A stretch of DNA of 64,000 nt from Candidatus Omnitrophota bacterium (GTDB lineage: Bacteria; Hinthialibacterota; Hinthialibacteria; Hinthialibacterales; Hinthialibacteraceae). The notes under the pieces were generated by a model. That model was not told the DNA's origin, searched no databases, and saw only the letters and a list, made by a program, of their open reading frames with translations. The DNA lies in NCBI GenBank assembly GCA_013177805.1, contig JABLXU010000015.1, forward strand, positions 1 through 64,000. Reading direction: 5' to 3'. A program made the translations under genes and the position numbers. Positions 53,323 to 61,527 of the stretch are shown here, in pieces. Each line of letters starts with the position of its first letter. Position 1 is the first letter of the stretch.

Positions 53323-53464
53323 CCCTACGCACCCAGGCATATCGTGACGGGAGAAGAAGAGACAGTAAAATCCAAGGCGGATTCCCTTTTCAGGAATGAT
53401 TTCAACCCTATATTCTGCTTTGAAACCGGAATCCATGCGATTCAAAAAAACAGGAGAATCCCTC

Positions 53465-54856
53465 ATGAATTACCGCGTCGAGAAAGACACGATGGGCGAG
53501 ATGCAGGTTCCCGAATCCGCCTACTACGGCGCCCAATCTGCCCGGTCCCTGATGAATTTCAAGATCGGCACGGAAAGAATGCCGCTGGAATTGATCAAGG
53601 CCTTCGGCGTGCTTAAAAAAGCCGCCGCCCTGGTGAATCATGAATTGGGTGTGCTTTCCGCCGGAAAAAAAGACCTGATCGTGCAGGCGGCTGAGGAGAT
53701 CATCGAAGGCCGCTTGGATGAACATTTTCCTCTTGTCGTCTGGCAGACCGGCAGCGGGACCCAGACCAACATGAACGTCAATGAAGTGATTGCCAACCGC
53801 GCCAACGAAATAGCCGGTCAGCCGCGCGGTGTTAAAAGCCCCATCCATCCCAACGACGATGTCAACAAATCGCAATCCTCCAACGACACGTTTCCGGCTG
53901 CCATGCATATCGCCGCGGTAACGGAAATCCACCGCCGTCTACTTCCGCAGTTGATTGCGCTTACGCACGTGTTTGAAGAAAAGGCCTTGAAATTCAAGGA
54001 GATCATCAAAATCGGCCGTACCCACCTTATGGACGCCACGCCGCTGACCTTGGGGCAGGAGTTCTCCGGCTACGTTACACAATTAAAACACGGCCGCCGG
54101 CGGATTGAGAATGTGTTGCCTCATCTATATGAATTGGCCTTGGGCGGAACCGCGGTCGGCACGGGTTTGAATACGCCTCCGCGTTTCGCGGAATTGGTGG
54201 CCGCCAAGATCGCCGAACTGACCGGCTATCCCTTCGTCACCGCGGAAAACAAGTTCGAGGCCCTTTCCAGCCATGACGCGCTCGTCGAGGCCAGTGGCGC
54301 GTTGAAAACTCTGGCCGCCTCGCTTTTCAAGATCGCCAACGACATCCGCCTGTATGCTTCAGGCCCCCGTTGCGGGATCGGCGAGTTATTGATTCCCGAA
54401 AACGAACCGGGATCCAGCATCATGCCGGGGAAGGTGAACCCCACCCAATGCGAGGCCCTGACTCAAGTAGCCGTGCAAGTGATGGGCAACGACGCGGCCA
54501 TTGGCTTCGCGGGGGCCAACGGCCATTTTCAACTTAATGTTTTCAAACCGGTGATGATTTATAATCTCCTGCAATCCATCCGCCTCTTGGCCGACGCCTG
54601 CGAGTCGTTTAACAAGAATTGCGCGGCAGGCATCGAAGCGAACGAAGCCGTCATAACCCGCAACCTGAACAATTCGCTGATGCTGGTCACCGCGTTGAAT
54701 ACCCATATCGGCTACGACAAGGCCGCCGCCATCGCCAAAAAGGCCCACAACGAGCATTTGACGCTCCGGGATGCCGCCGTGCAACTGGGATATTTAACTG
54801 GAGAAGAATTCGACCGTATTGTCCGGCCGGAACAGATGATCGGCCCCCAGCGGTGA
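53465..54856 (+). CDS. fumC: Class II fumarate hydratase
   Basis: The 463-residue enzyme interconverts fumarate and malate. It has the iron-independent class II pattern: [91 protein letters not shown] and the superfamily signature [11 protein letters not shown]. Catalytic Ser and His are conserved. AGGAGA lies upstream of ATG 53465. The 54857-55040 stretch downstream shows no gene. Confidence 0.95.
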   Translation: MNYRVEKDTMGEMQVPESAYYGAQSARSLMNFKIGTERMPLELIKAFGVLKKAAALVNHELGVLSAGKKDLIVQAAEEIIEGRLDEHFPLVVWQTGSGTQTNMNVNEVIANRANEIAGQPRGVKSPIHPNDDVNKSQSSNDTFPAAMHIAAVTEIHRRLLPQLIALTHVFEEKALKFKEIIKIGRTHLMDATPLTLGQEFSGYVTQLKHGRRRIENVLPHLYELALGGTAVGTGLNTPPRFAELVAAKIAELTGYPFVTAENKFEALSSHDALVEASGALKTLAASLFKIANDIRLYASGPRCGIGELLIPENEPGSSIMPGKVNPTQCEALTQVAVQVMGNDAAIGFAGANGHFQLNVFKPVMIYNLLQSIRLLADACESFNKNCAAGIEANEAVITRNLNNSLMLVTALNTHIGYDKAAAIAKKAHNEHLTLRDAAVQLGYLTGEEFDRIVRPEQMIGPQR

Positions 54857-55040
54857 CGAGTCCCAATCGATCTGCACCTACGCCGGTTGGATTCCGGTTG
54901 CCTTCCAACTCTTGCCAAAACCACTGTAGTCCGGCATCCGCAAGGAGGGAATGGGCTGCACGGTTCCTTCCTGCCCGGTTCCATCTATCTGAAAAAGAGC
55001 CGTCCCTTGTTGAATAAATCCCAAAAAACAGAATGTTTTC

Positions 55041-55069
55041 TTGACAGTTCGTGTTTTTTTCGATACGGT
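55041..55069 (+). promoter_or_regulatory. Putative promoter of the 20-codon peptide gene
   Basis: TTGACA (55041-55046) and TACGGT (55064-55069) have 17-base spacing. The -35 is perfect and the -10 is weak (3/6). The expected start is near 55076, so the ribosome-binding site begins within about 5 bases of the RNA 5' end. Confidence 0.45.
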
Positions 55070-55080
55070 GTAAGTAGCGC

Positions 55081-55096
55081 AGAAAGGAGGTGGTCC
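55081..55096 (+). promoter_or_regulatory. Extended Shine-Dalgarno, complementary to 16 bases of the 16S 3' end
   Basis: AGAAAGGAGGTGGTCC can pair with the usual bacterial 16S rRNA tail (GGATCACCTCCTTTCT) over all 16 positions, with one G-U pair. It ends four bases before ATG 55101. Ordinary sites use 4-8 bases. Confidence 0.6.
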
Positions 55097-55100
55097 ACTT

Positions 55101-55163
55101 ATGTGTGAATGTATCCCGATACGGATGTATAGCGCAGGTGGCTGCGGAGGTGAGGAGGGCTGA
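55101..55163 (+). CDS. Candidate 20-residue Cys/Gly-rich micropeptide
   Basis: The short frame reads MCECIPIRMYSAGGCGGEEG and stops at TGA 55161. It carries three cysteines and a Gly-rich end. The evidence is indirect: a TTGACA promoter, a 16-base Shine-Dalgarno and a fitting ATG spacing. I do not recognise a family. It could be a leader peptide whose translation controls the downstream RNA, or a functional metal- or redox-binding micropeptide. The following 55164-55474 region contains no larger gene. Confidence 0.4.
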   Translation: MCECIPIRMYSAGGCGGEEG

Positions 55164-55362
55164 TAGTTCCCCCCTCTGATGCTTCAGAAAGGATGAGGAC
55201 CGGACTCGAAAGACCGGCTCGCGTTTCCGGAGACGGAATCAATGCTCCGCGGATCAGCGAGGTGGAAATGAGTTCGGGGAAATTCGAATCCACAGTTTGA
55301 ATTGGATTCGCCGGGCGGGAGAGGCTCTCCTGTTCTCCAATCCAAACAGCTTACCGACTCGA

Positions 55363-55390
55363 GGGCGGTCTGGAGGAAAACGGGCCGCCC
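55363..55390 (+). terminator. Possible terminator-like hairpin downstream of the micropeptide
   Basis: GGGCGG (55363-55368) and CCGCCC (55385-55390) can pair, followed by TTGTTG. It would end a transcript of about 315 bases from the 55041 promoter. The stem is short and the T-run interrupted. Confidence 0.3.
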
Positions 55391-55474
55391 TTGTTGCATT
55401 CCAAAGAAGTTTGATTAATCCAGCCCGGGAAAACGAAGGAAGCGGTTTAATAAAGAAGCGGTTTAAAATAAAAA

Positions 55475-55550
55475 TGGAGCAGGAGACGGGACTCGAACCC
55501 GCGACCTTCTCGTTGGCAACGAGAAGCTCTACCAACTGAGCTACTCCTGC
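55475..55550 (-). tRNA. tRNA-Gly, anticodon GCC, with encoded CCA
   Basis: On the minus strand the cloverleaf is GCAGGAG acceptor, AGCTCAGTTGGTAGAGC D arm, CTTCTCG-TTGCCAA-CGAGAAG anticodon arm, GCGGGTTCGAGTCCCGT T arm, CTCCTGC acceptor, T discriminator and a genomically encoded CCA (55477-55475). The anticodon GCC reads GGC and GGT. Confidence 0.95.
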
Positions 55551-55631
55551 TCATGGCGATTGATATTATTCATCATACGCCGGATTTGTCAAGGATGCGG
55601 GATGCCTAAATCTCATTTTTTCATTTTCCGA

Positions 55632-56288
55632 TCACTCGACCGTCAACACCGAATTTTCCCCTCCAAAGGTATTGGGCACGGTTTGAGGATTGACCGGATC
55701 GGGTTGGGGTATGCCATCGATCAAAACCAGATATTCGTAGGTTCCCGGCCGTAGTTTTAATTCCACTTCCCAAAGGCCATCCTTGGCGGGGCGGAGGGGG
55801 ATGGCTTGGCTTTTATCCCAGTCGTTAAAACTGCCGATGATTTGAATTTCACGGGCAGTCGAGTTCATCGTGGAAAACATCACCGTCCTGAGCGGTTCTG
55901 GAGTCCGTGAGGGGCTCAGGGCGTCGATCCGTTGCTTGTTTTGTTCGCGTTCTGTGGCATTGGGGGTGATGATAAAGATTCCCTGCACGCGGGTGCAATT
56001 CTGAATCTCCAATTTCGGAGCAATTACTGTGGAATTCACAGTGCTGGTCGCGGAAAGCCGGACAATCTCGCGGGCCTCGAGATATCCTTCTATTGAACCT
56101 TCAACGTGCGCCTCGCGGGTTTCAATGATCCCCTTCATCCGGCCGGTGGGCGAAATGACAAGGCGTCCCTGGGTGTGGGCCTCTCCTTCCAATACGCCAT
56201 CAATCCACACGTCTCCCTTCGCTCGAATGGACCCATGGGCTACGGTGCTCCGGTCCAGATGGGTTTCCGCGTGTTTTTCCTCGAACAT
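55632..56288 (-). CDS. Bactofilin fused to a CBM48/AMPK glycogen-binding-like domain
   Basis: The 218-residue protein begins MFEEKHAETH and has a bactofilin beta-helix at about 18-115 (VAHGSIRAKGDVWIDGVLEGEAHTQGRLVISPTGRMKGIIETREAHVEGSIEGYLEA...). Bactofilins polymerise into cytoskeletal filaments linked to the envelope. After a linker (about 120-140), residues 140-218 match a CBM48-type fold: REIQIIGSFNDWDKSQAIPLRPAKDGLWEVELKLRPGTYEYLVLID. The combination is unusual. GAGG seven bases upstream supports ATG 56288. It stands alone on its strand. Confidence 0.82.
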   Translation of the reverse strand: MFEEKHAETHLDRSTVAHGSIRAKGDVWIDGVLEGEAHTQGRLVISPTGRMKGIIETREAHVEGSIEGYLEAREIVRLSATSTVNSTVIAPKLEIQNCTRVQGIFIITPNATEREQNKQRIDALSPSRTPEPLRTVMFSTMNSTAREIQIIGSFNDWDKSQAIPLRPAKDGLWEVELKLRPGTYEYLVLIDGIPQPDPVNPQTVPNTFGGENSVLTVE

Positions 56289-56575
56289 GTTTGCCTCGTC
56301 CGGGAGATGTTGATGAGCCAGTATACCAATAAATCTTGGATAAATCGAGCGGAGTCCGGCCCGGAGGAGAGATATCACACGGATTTAAAAAGAATTTATA
56401 TTATATTTATTAAATTTTTATATAAAAATTGGAGACTCGTTTCACGAAAAAAGAATCCCTGAAAGACATGGATGGATAGGCTAGAGATACCGGTTTGATA
56501 TGATAGGGCAGGGAATCGGGTAATCCGGGGGCAAGCGGGACTCATAAAAAAACGATATCCGGAAAGGAGACGATC

Positions 56576-57541
56576 GTGATAGAAAAAAAACAGAGAAGCA
56601 ACAGAATTTCGCGGCGGGGATTTACCTATTTGGCTACCACTGGAACCGTGGCCATGAGCCTGTTAAAAAACCGGCCGGCCTCCCCGTCCGAACGGGGAGA
56701 ATACGCCATCCATCTGGGCGGACCCGTGATGGAGAAATACACGTCCCCGGAGGAATGGGTGGCGCTGCACAAAAAACTAGGCTACAGCGCGGCCTACTGC
56801 CCGGTGGGAGCCGATCAAAGCGATGACGTTCTGAACGCGTACGCCCAGGCAGCCAAGGCGGCAGGGATCATCATCGCCGAGGTGGGGGCGTGGAGCAATC
56901 CCATGGACCGGAACGAAGAAAAACGCAAGCAGGCCCTCGCTCACTGCCAGACGCAGCTAGCATTGGCGGAGCGCATCGGCGCGCGTTGCTGCGTCAACAT
57001 CAGCGGCTCGTTAGGCGAGAAATGGGACGGCCATCATCCGGACAACCTGACGGAGGATGCGTTCGATCGCATCGTGGAAACCACCCGGACGATTATCGAC
57101 GCGGTCAAACCCCAGCGGACGTTCTACACATTGGAAACCATGCCCTGGGCGTATCCGGATTCAGTAGAGTCGTACGTGCGGCTGATCAAAGCCATTGACC
57201 GCAAGGGATTCGCCGTGCATTTCGATCCCGCCAATCTGATCTGCAGCCCCCAGCGGTATTATGCCAACGGCGCGATGATCCGCGAATGTTTCGAGAAACT
57301 GGGGCCGTACATTCGCAGTTGCCACGCCAAGGACATCCTGATGGATCAGCGCTTCACGGTGCATTTGGATGAAGTCCGGCCGGGACTGGGCAATTTGGAT
57401 TATAAAACGTTCCTGACCGAAGTCAGCCATCTGCCCGATGTCCCTGTCATGTTGGAACATTTGAGCACGGCGGAGGACTACCGCCTGGCGGCGGAATATG
57501 TGCGTTCGGTTGGGAAGGAACTGGGATTGGTATTCGGGTGA
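56576..57541 (+). CDS. Tat-exported sugar phosphate isomerase/epimerase-like TIM-barrel protein, GTG start
   Basis: The 321-residue protein has a Tat-like N-terminus (RNRISRRGFTYLATTGTVAM-type region with SRRGFT), then an AP-endonuclease-2 TIM barrel: WVALHKKLGYSAAYCP, NISGSLGEKWDGHHPDNLTE, FYTLETMPWAYPDSVESYVRL, FAVHFDPANLICSPQRYY, IRSCHAKDI and VMLEHLSTAEDYRLAAEYVRS. Glu, Asp, His and Glu metal ligands are present. Start GTG 56576 has AAAGGAG seven bases upstream. It lies 40 bases before the glycosyltransferase gene and may be co-transcribed. The substrate is unknown; it resembles exported sugar enzymes typical of this type of organism. Confidence 0.82.
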   Translation: MIEKKQRSNRISRRGFTYLATTGTVAMSLLKNRPASPSERGEYAIHLGGPVMEKYTSPEEWVALHKKLGYSAAYCPVGADQSDDVLNAYAQAAKAAGIIIAEVGAWSNPMDRNEEKRKQALAHCQTQLALAERIGARCCVNISGSLGEKWDGHHPDNLTEDAFDRIVETTRTIIDAVKPQRTFYTLETMPWAYPDSVESYVRLIKAIDRKGFAVHFDPANLICSPQRYYANGAMIRECFEKLGPYIRSCHAKDILMDQRFTVHLDEVRPGLGNLDYKTFLTEVSHLPDVPVMLEHLSTAEDYRLAAEYVRSVGKELGLVFG

Positions 57542-57581
57542 GGGAAGCACCGGCATCATGGAACAAGGGAGAACAGGTGGC

Positions 57582-58907
57582 ATGAATAGAATTATGATTC
57601 TAGGCCTGGGGCCGATTGCCACGGAACCGTCCGTCAAATTTCATGGAGGAGGCAACCGGGCTTGGCATTTCACGAAACCGTTGCTCGAAGCGGGATTTGA
57701 AGTCACATTGATCTGCATGCGGATCACCGATTCCACCCAGCCGGACCAGCCGGATGAAATCGAACGGCGGGATGGCGAGCTGACCATCCTCAGTGTGGAT
57801 GAAATCCGGTGTTTTGCCCGGGATGATTACTTACGAGAACGGATTGCCCGCTTTCAACCGGACGCCCTGGTTGGCGCGTGCGATTATCCGTCCGCCCGTG
57901 CTTGCACCGTGGCAGGGGATCTTCCTGTTTGGGCCGACATTCACGGCTACCCCATGGGGGAAGCTCAAGCCAAGGCGTATCATTATCAGGATTCCGGGTA
58001 TGTCCATCATTTCTGGAACATCCACCGGGCCGTCCTGCGCCGGGGCGACCGCTTTTCGGTAACTTCCGAACGGCAACGCACGGCTACCATCGGAGAATTA
58101 GGGGCGATGGGACGCTTGAATCAGTATACGTTCGGTGAAGAATTGGTCACCCAGATCCCCATCGCCTGGGATCCGGATACTCCCTTTGTTCCTCGCCAAC
58201 GCCGGAAAGAAGATCCACTTATCGTTTTCTTCTGCGGGGGATACAACCTCTGGTGTGACGAGGAAACTTTATTTCTCGCTCTGGAAAAAGCCATGGAGCA
58301 GGATTCCCGGATTCGCTTTCTATCCACCGGGGGAGCTATCGAGGGCCACGACGAAAAAACCTATCCCCGCTTTGCCGCCCGGGTGGAACAATCCCGCTTC
58401 CGGGATCGTTTTGACCTGCGCGGCTGGGTTTCCAAGGCGGAAGTCGAGCAATGTCTGCGCCAGGCGCATCTGGGGATCAATGTGGATCTCCCCTGTTACG
58501 AAACCTTGATCGGCGCGCGCAACCGCATCACGGAATTCATGGCCCGGGGCGTCCCGATTCTCACGACCTTAGGAACCGAAATCAGCCAGATCCTCTTCTA
58601 CAAGGGCATGGTTCTCACCGTACCTATGAAAAAACCTGAGGCCTTGGCCCGCGAGATTATCCTGGCGGCCAATCACCCCGAAAAACTAGAAAAGATGGCG
58701 GCCTTGGCCCGCCAACTCTTCGAGACCCAGTACACCTATCGCGCTACCACTCAGGAGTTGCTGGCTTGGTGCCGAAATCCCGTCCATAGCGGCGATTTTG
58801 GCCGGAGAATCAACCTGGATTACCGTGATTTTCCCCTTCCGGCGGCCGTTTCCCCGGATAGTCTGCGGACATGGTTCCGGCGATGGTTTCTTCGGGAGAG
58901 TCCATAG
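57582..58907 (+). CDS. GT-B type glycosyltransferase (GT4-like)
   Basis: The 441-residue enzyme has two Rossmann-like halves. The first reads RIMILGLGPIATEPSVKFHGGGNRAWHFTKPLLEAGFEVTLICM. The second reads PLIVFFCGGYNLWCDEETLFLALEKAM, FDLRGWVSKAEVEQCLRQAHLGINVDLPCYETLIGARNRITEFMARGVPILTT (the donor-binding E-x7-E-like region), and LAREIILAANHPEKLEKMA. The donor and acceptor are unknown. AGGTGG upstream fits ATG 57582; an in-frame ATG at 57558 is possible. tRNA-Thr follows about 195 bases downstream. Confidence 0.78.
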   Translation: MNRIMILGLGPIATEPSVKFHGGGNRAWHFTKPLLEAGFEVTLICMRITDSTQPDQPDEIERRDGELTILSVDEIRCFARDDYLRERIARFQPDALVGACDYPSARACTVAGDLPVWADIHGYPMGEAQAKAYHYQDSGYVHHFWNIHRAVLRRGDRFSVTSERQRTATIGELGAMGRLNQYTFGEELVTQIPIAWDPDTPFVPRQRRKEDPLIVFFCGGYNLWCDEETLFLALEKAMEQDSRIRFLSTGGAIEGHDEKTYPRFAARVEQSRFRDRFDLRGWVSKAEVEQCLRQAHLGINVDLPCYETLIGARNRITEFMARGVPILTTLGTEISQILFYKGMVLTVPMKKPEALAREIILAANHPEKLEKMAALARQLFETQYTYRATTQELLAWCRNPVHSGDFGRRINLDYRDFPLPAAVSPDSLRTWFRRWFLRESP

Positions 58908-59102
58908 CCGATTCACTCCCGCAAAGAGGTTTTGGACGTCTTGACCGGCGGCGGATCGTGGCTACATTGTTATGTCGTCTGAAACGTGGACTGACTTCAA
59001 TTATAAAAAAGCGGATTGTCCACTTGACCAATTTCTTTCTTGAAAGCGTCTTGTTGGGTCAGCGCACTGATCCAGGAAACCGGAACGTCCAAAAGAATTG
59101 AC

Positions 59103-59175
<73 letters not shown>

Positions 59176-59185
59176 GAAAATTTCA

Positions 59186-59218
59186 AGCCCCCGGGAAACC
59201 GGGGGCTTTCGCTTTTTT
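59186..59218 (+). terminator. Rho-independent terminator of tRNA-Thr
   Basis: AGCCCCCGG (59186-59194), loop GAAA and CCGGGGGCT (59199-59207) form a perfect 9-bp stem followed by TTCGCTTTTTT. It starts 11 bases after the tRNA. Confidence 0.9.
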
Positions 59219-59247
59219 ACCTTGCATTTTTAGAGGTCATCTGGCAA

Positions 59248-59427
59248 GTGCGTACTATTTCCGGATCCCTTTATTATTTCTTCGAGATATTCGATAAAAT
59301 CCAAGACACCATCGCCCAAGAGGAGGTAACCCAACAAGGATTGATCCTGATTCGCAGTGCCATCGATAGCGGTCGGGCACATCATGCAAACTACCTCGAT
59401 GCGATGCAGGCCTGGTTAAAGCAGTAA
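59248..59427 (+). CDS. Doubtful 59-codon hypothetical protein
   Basis: From GTG 59248 an open frame reads VRTISGSLYYFFEIFDKIQD, TIAQEEVTQQGLILIRSAID, SGRAHHANYLDAMQAWLKQ. Its composition is protein-like with amphipathic helices, but there is no clear ribosome-binding site and no recognised family. It may be the tail of a decayed gene. The frame is also open through the tRNA terminator, which is meaningless. Confidence 0.25.
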   Translation: MRTISGSLYYFFEIFDKIQDTIAQEEVTQQGLILIRSAIDSGRAHHANYLDAMQAWLKQ

Positions 59428-59449
59428 GCACTCCCTCGGGGCTGTTTTC

Positions 59450-59490
59450 CCCTTACCCCGGCCTTCTCTCAAGGAGAGAAGAAGAGAACT
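59450..59490. repeat. Degenerate copy of the CCCTCACCC/CTCTCCC-type intergenic repeat
   Basis: The stretch CCCCTTACCCCGGCCTTCTC, then TCAAGGAGAGAAGAAGAG, resembles the element at 26912-26963 in reverse orientation, with several changes. The remaining 59428-59694 gap holds no gene. Confidence 0.35.
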
Positions 59491-59694
59491 GATGGATGTT
59501 GCTTCATGAACCCAACCTGCGACGCTTCCACCTGATGGACGGCGCTTGTGCCTGGATTGTCCGCCATTTGGAATCCCCTTCTGGGGCAACATAAACTCTC
59601 TCCGGGTTTCAATCCTGGTAGCGGTTTATCCTCTGTTTCTTCTACCACGTTTCCGGTCAGCCGGGGAGGCGGGTTGGGGCTCTGTCTCTATTAC

Positions 59695-61350
59695 TCATTT
59701 CGCCGGTACGAAAATCCGCAGCCGGGCGCGGGCCTGGGGAAAGAATCGCTCGTATTCGAGTTTGTACTCTTCTAAAAACGGGACCAGTTTGCAGAATTCA
59801 TGCACGCCCCCGAAGACCGCCTCGAAATTGACGATTTCCCATGGCGCGGTGGATTCGAGCATCACAATCTTATTGGATTGGGTAACGTATAACTCATGGC
59901 GCAGGATTTTGAATTGCTCTTCCATGGACAGTTCCCGCACCGATTCACCCGGCCGGAACAGGAAGAGATGGTTCCAGTAGGTCACAGCCTTGTGCCAATC
60001 CCGCTGTAGCCGGTCCAGAGAGGAAATCATGTAAAAGGTCGCCGCCGGGGGACTGGCGAGGTCGTGGGTAATGAAAAAAGCAATCCGGTCGGAGGATTGG
60101 AAACGGTCGATCACCGCGCGGATGGGCGTTTCGTACACGTTCTGTTGATTGACTTGCGCCTGCCGGTAGAAGCGGGATTGAAATGGCACACAGGCCAGAA
60201 CCAAGGCCACGATCATGGTTCCATTGATGATATTCGCGCCTTTGGGGAAACGTGAATAAGCCTGGTAGAACAAGGCACGGACCGCTTCGCCCGTTAGAAG
60301 GAAAAACAATCCCATAGGAATGAATTGAAAGCGTTCCATCTTGAACGGATGATAAACCGCGGCCAGAAAATGCACGAGAAACACCGCCATCATGGGATCG
60401 CGCAGCGAGAGCCGCCCGGTCAGCGGCGCCCCAATGAACACCAGCGCCAAGGCGGCCACCGCCATCCAGGGAACCGTGAAATAGGCCTTGGGGATCACCT
60501 GCGGATAATAAAACAAGCTGGAGAGGCCCCAGGGCATGTACGCCGCCGGGTTGTTCACCGCGAAATAAATCAGGTTTTCCCACTTATTGCTAAATTCAGG
60601 GATGAACCACAATCCCACCAAAACTGCCGGCACGCCAAACAACGTCAGGTTGGAGCGCGTGGCCATGCCCCGCAGTTCATACCCACCCAGGGCATAGCGG
60701 TTTACCAGCAGGCCGGCCACGGTCAGGAAGGCGTAATTGTATTTGTAGAAAAAGATCAGCGCCAACAAAGTTCCCGGAAGCAGCCAGCGGGTCCACTTCG
60801 CGTTGGGATTGGAGGGAATCGTGACCAGCGCGGCGAGCACCAGAAAGAGACCGAAGATTTCGCTCATCATGCTCACGGCGTGCTGCACAACGATAGGCGA
60901 AGTGGTATACAGCGCCCAGGCGGTCACCGCTCCCGCCCAGGTCCAGGGGCCGCCCCGCCGGGCAAACCAGGCCAGAATCATTAGGGCGATTCCCAAATGC
61001 GCGCCCAGCGACAACAACCGGGCCGAAGCCAAGGAAGGCTCGAACAAAACAAACAACGCCCCTGTGATCCAGGAATGCAAAAACGGCCAGACCACCTGGG
61101 CATTGGTGTGCTTCCAGAAATGCATGGAGTCGAAATGACGCAGGTCATACCAGATATGCGCGGCCCAGGCACAGCGTTCGTACTCATCCCAGCAAGGCAA
61201 TCCCCCGTGACGCACGGAATACACGTACAGCCAGAGGGTCAGGATCATGCTCCAAAATATCAAAGCCCAGACCAATACCCGCCACGGCAACCCTAACCGG
61301 GGCGGAGAGAAGACGGGATCTGGGCTGGGACGGGGATTCGAGTCATTCAT
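59695..61350 (-). CDS. GT-C fold membrane glycosyltransferase (PMT/GT39-like), copy B
   Basis: The 551-residue protein has about ten hydrophobic segments. After the first helix comes the signature loop GGLPCWDEYERCAWAAHIWYDLRHFDSMHFW, with an acidic pair (D, E) like the catalytic Asp of polyprenyl-sugar-dependent enzymes. WPFLHSWITGALFVLFEPSLASARLLSL and VSMMSEIFGLFLVLAAL follow. The last 150 residues are soluble. It is about as long as, and clearly similar to, the gene at 61528-63231, so the two arose by tandem duplication. The role is likely transfer of sugar to proteins or lipids; the substrate is not known. ATG 61350 has no strong ribosome-binding site. Confidence 0.8.
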   Translation of the reverse strand: MNDSNPRPSPDPVFSPPRLGLPWRVLVWALIFWSMILTLWLYVYSVRHGGLPCWDEYERCAWAAHIWYDLRHFDSMHFWKHTNAQVVWPFLHSWITGALFVLFEPSLASARLLSLGAHLGIALMILAWFARRGGPWTWAGAVTAWALYTTSPIVVQHAVSMMSEIFGLFLVLAALVTIPSNPNAKWTRWLLPGTLLALIFFYKYNYAFLTVAGLLVNRYALGGYELRGMATRSNLTLFGVPAVLVGLWFIPEFSNKWENLIYFAVNNPAAYMPWGLSSLFYYPQVIPKAYFTVPWMAVAALALVFIGAPLTGRLSLRDPMMAVFLVHFLAAVYHPFKMERFQFIPMGLFFLLTGEAVRALFYQAYSRFPKGANIINGTMIVALVLACVPFQSRFYRQAQVNQQNVYETPIRAVIDRFQSSDRIAFFITHDLASPPAATFYMISSLDRLQRDWHKAVTYWNHLFLFRPGESVRELSMEEQFKILRHELYVTQSNKIVMLESTAPWEIVNFEAVFGGVHEFCKLVPFLEEYKLEYERFFPQARARLRIFVPAK

Positions 61351-61430
61351 TGGGATGAAACCAGGCTTTGATATAATTTTGGTTTTACCAATCCGTGCAT
61401 GTATGAGGGGAATGACATCAAAAAAAGCAT

Positions 61431-61465
61431 TCCCTCACCCCCATCCACTTCCAGAGGAGGGAGCA
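61431..61465. repeat. Degenerate CCCTCACCC-type intergenic repeat between the paralogues
   Basis: TTCCCTCACCCCCATCCACT followed by TCCAGAGGAGGGAG is a third, degraded relative of the element at 26912-26963. It lies in the 177-base gap separating the two glycosyltransferase genes. Confidence 0.35.
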
Positions 61466-61527
61466 GGCTTGAATTGTCTACCATGGTGAATTGACATACC
61501 ATCGCGCTTTTTGATATGTGTACTTAT

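Noticed and set aside
55297-55539. Short frame ending in ETGLEPATFSLATRSSTN
   Set aside because: This is a common false annotation produced by reading across a tRNA; tRNA-Gly lies there on the other strand.
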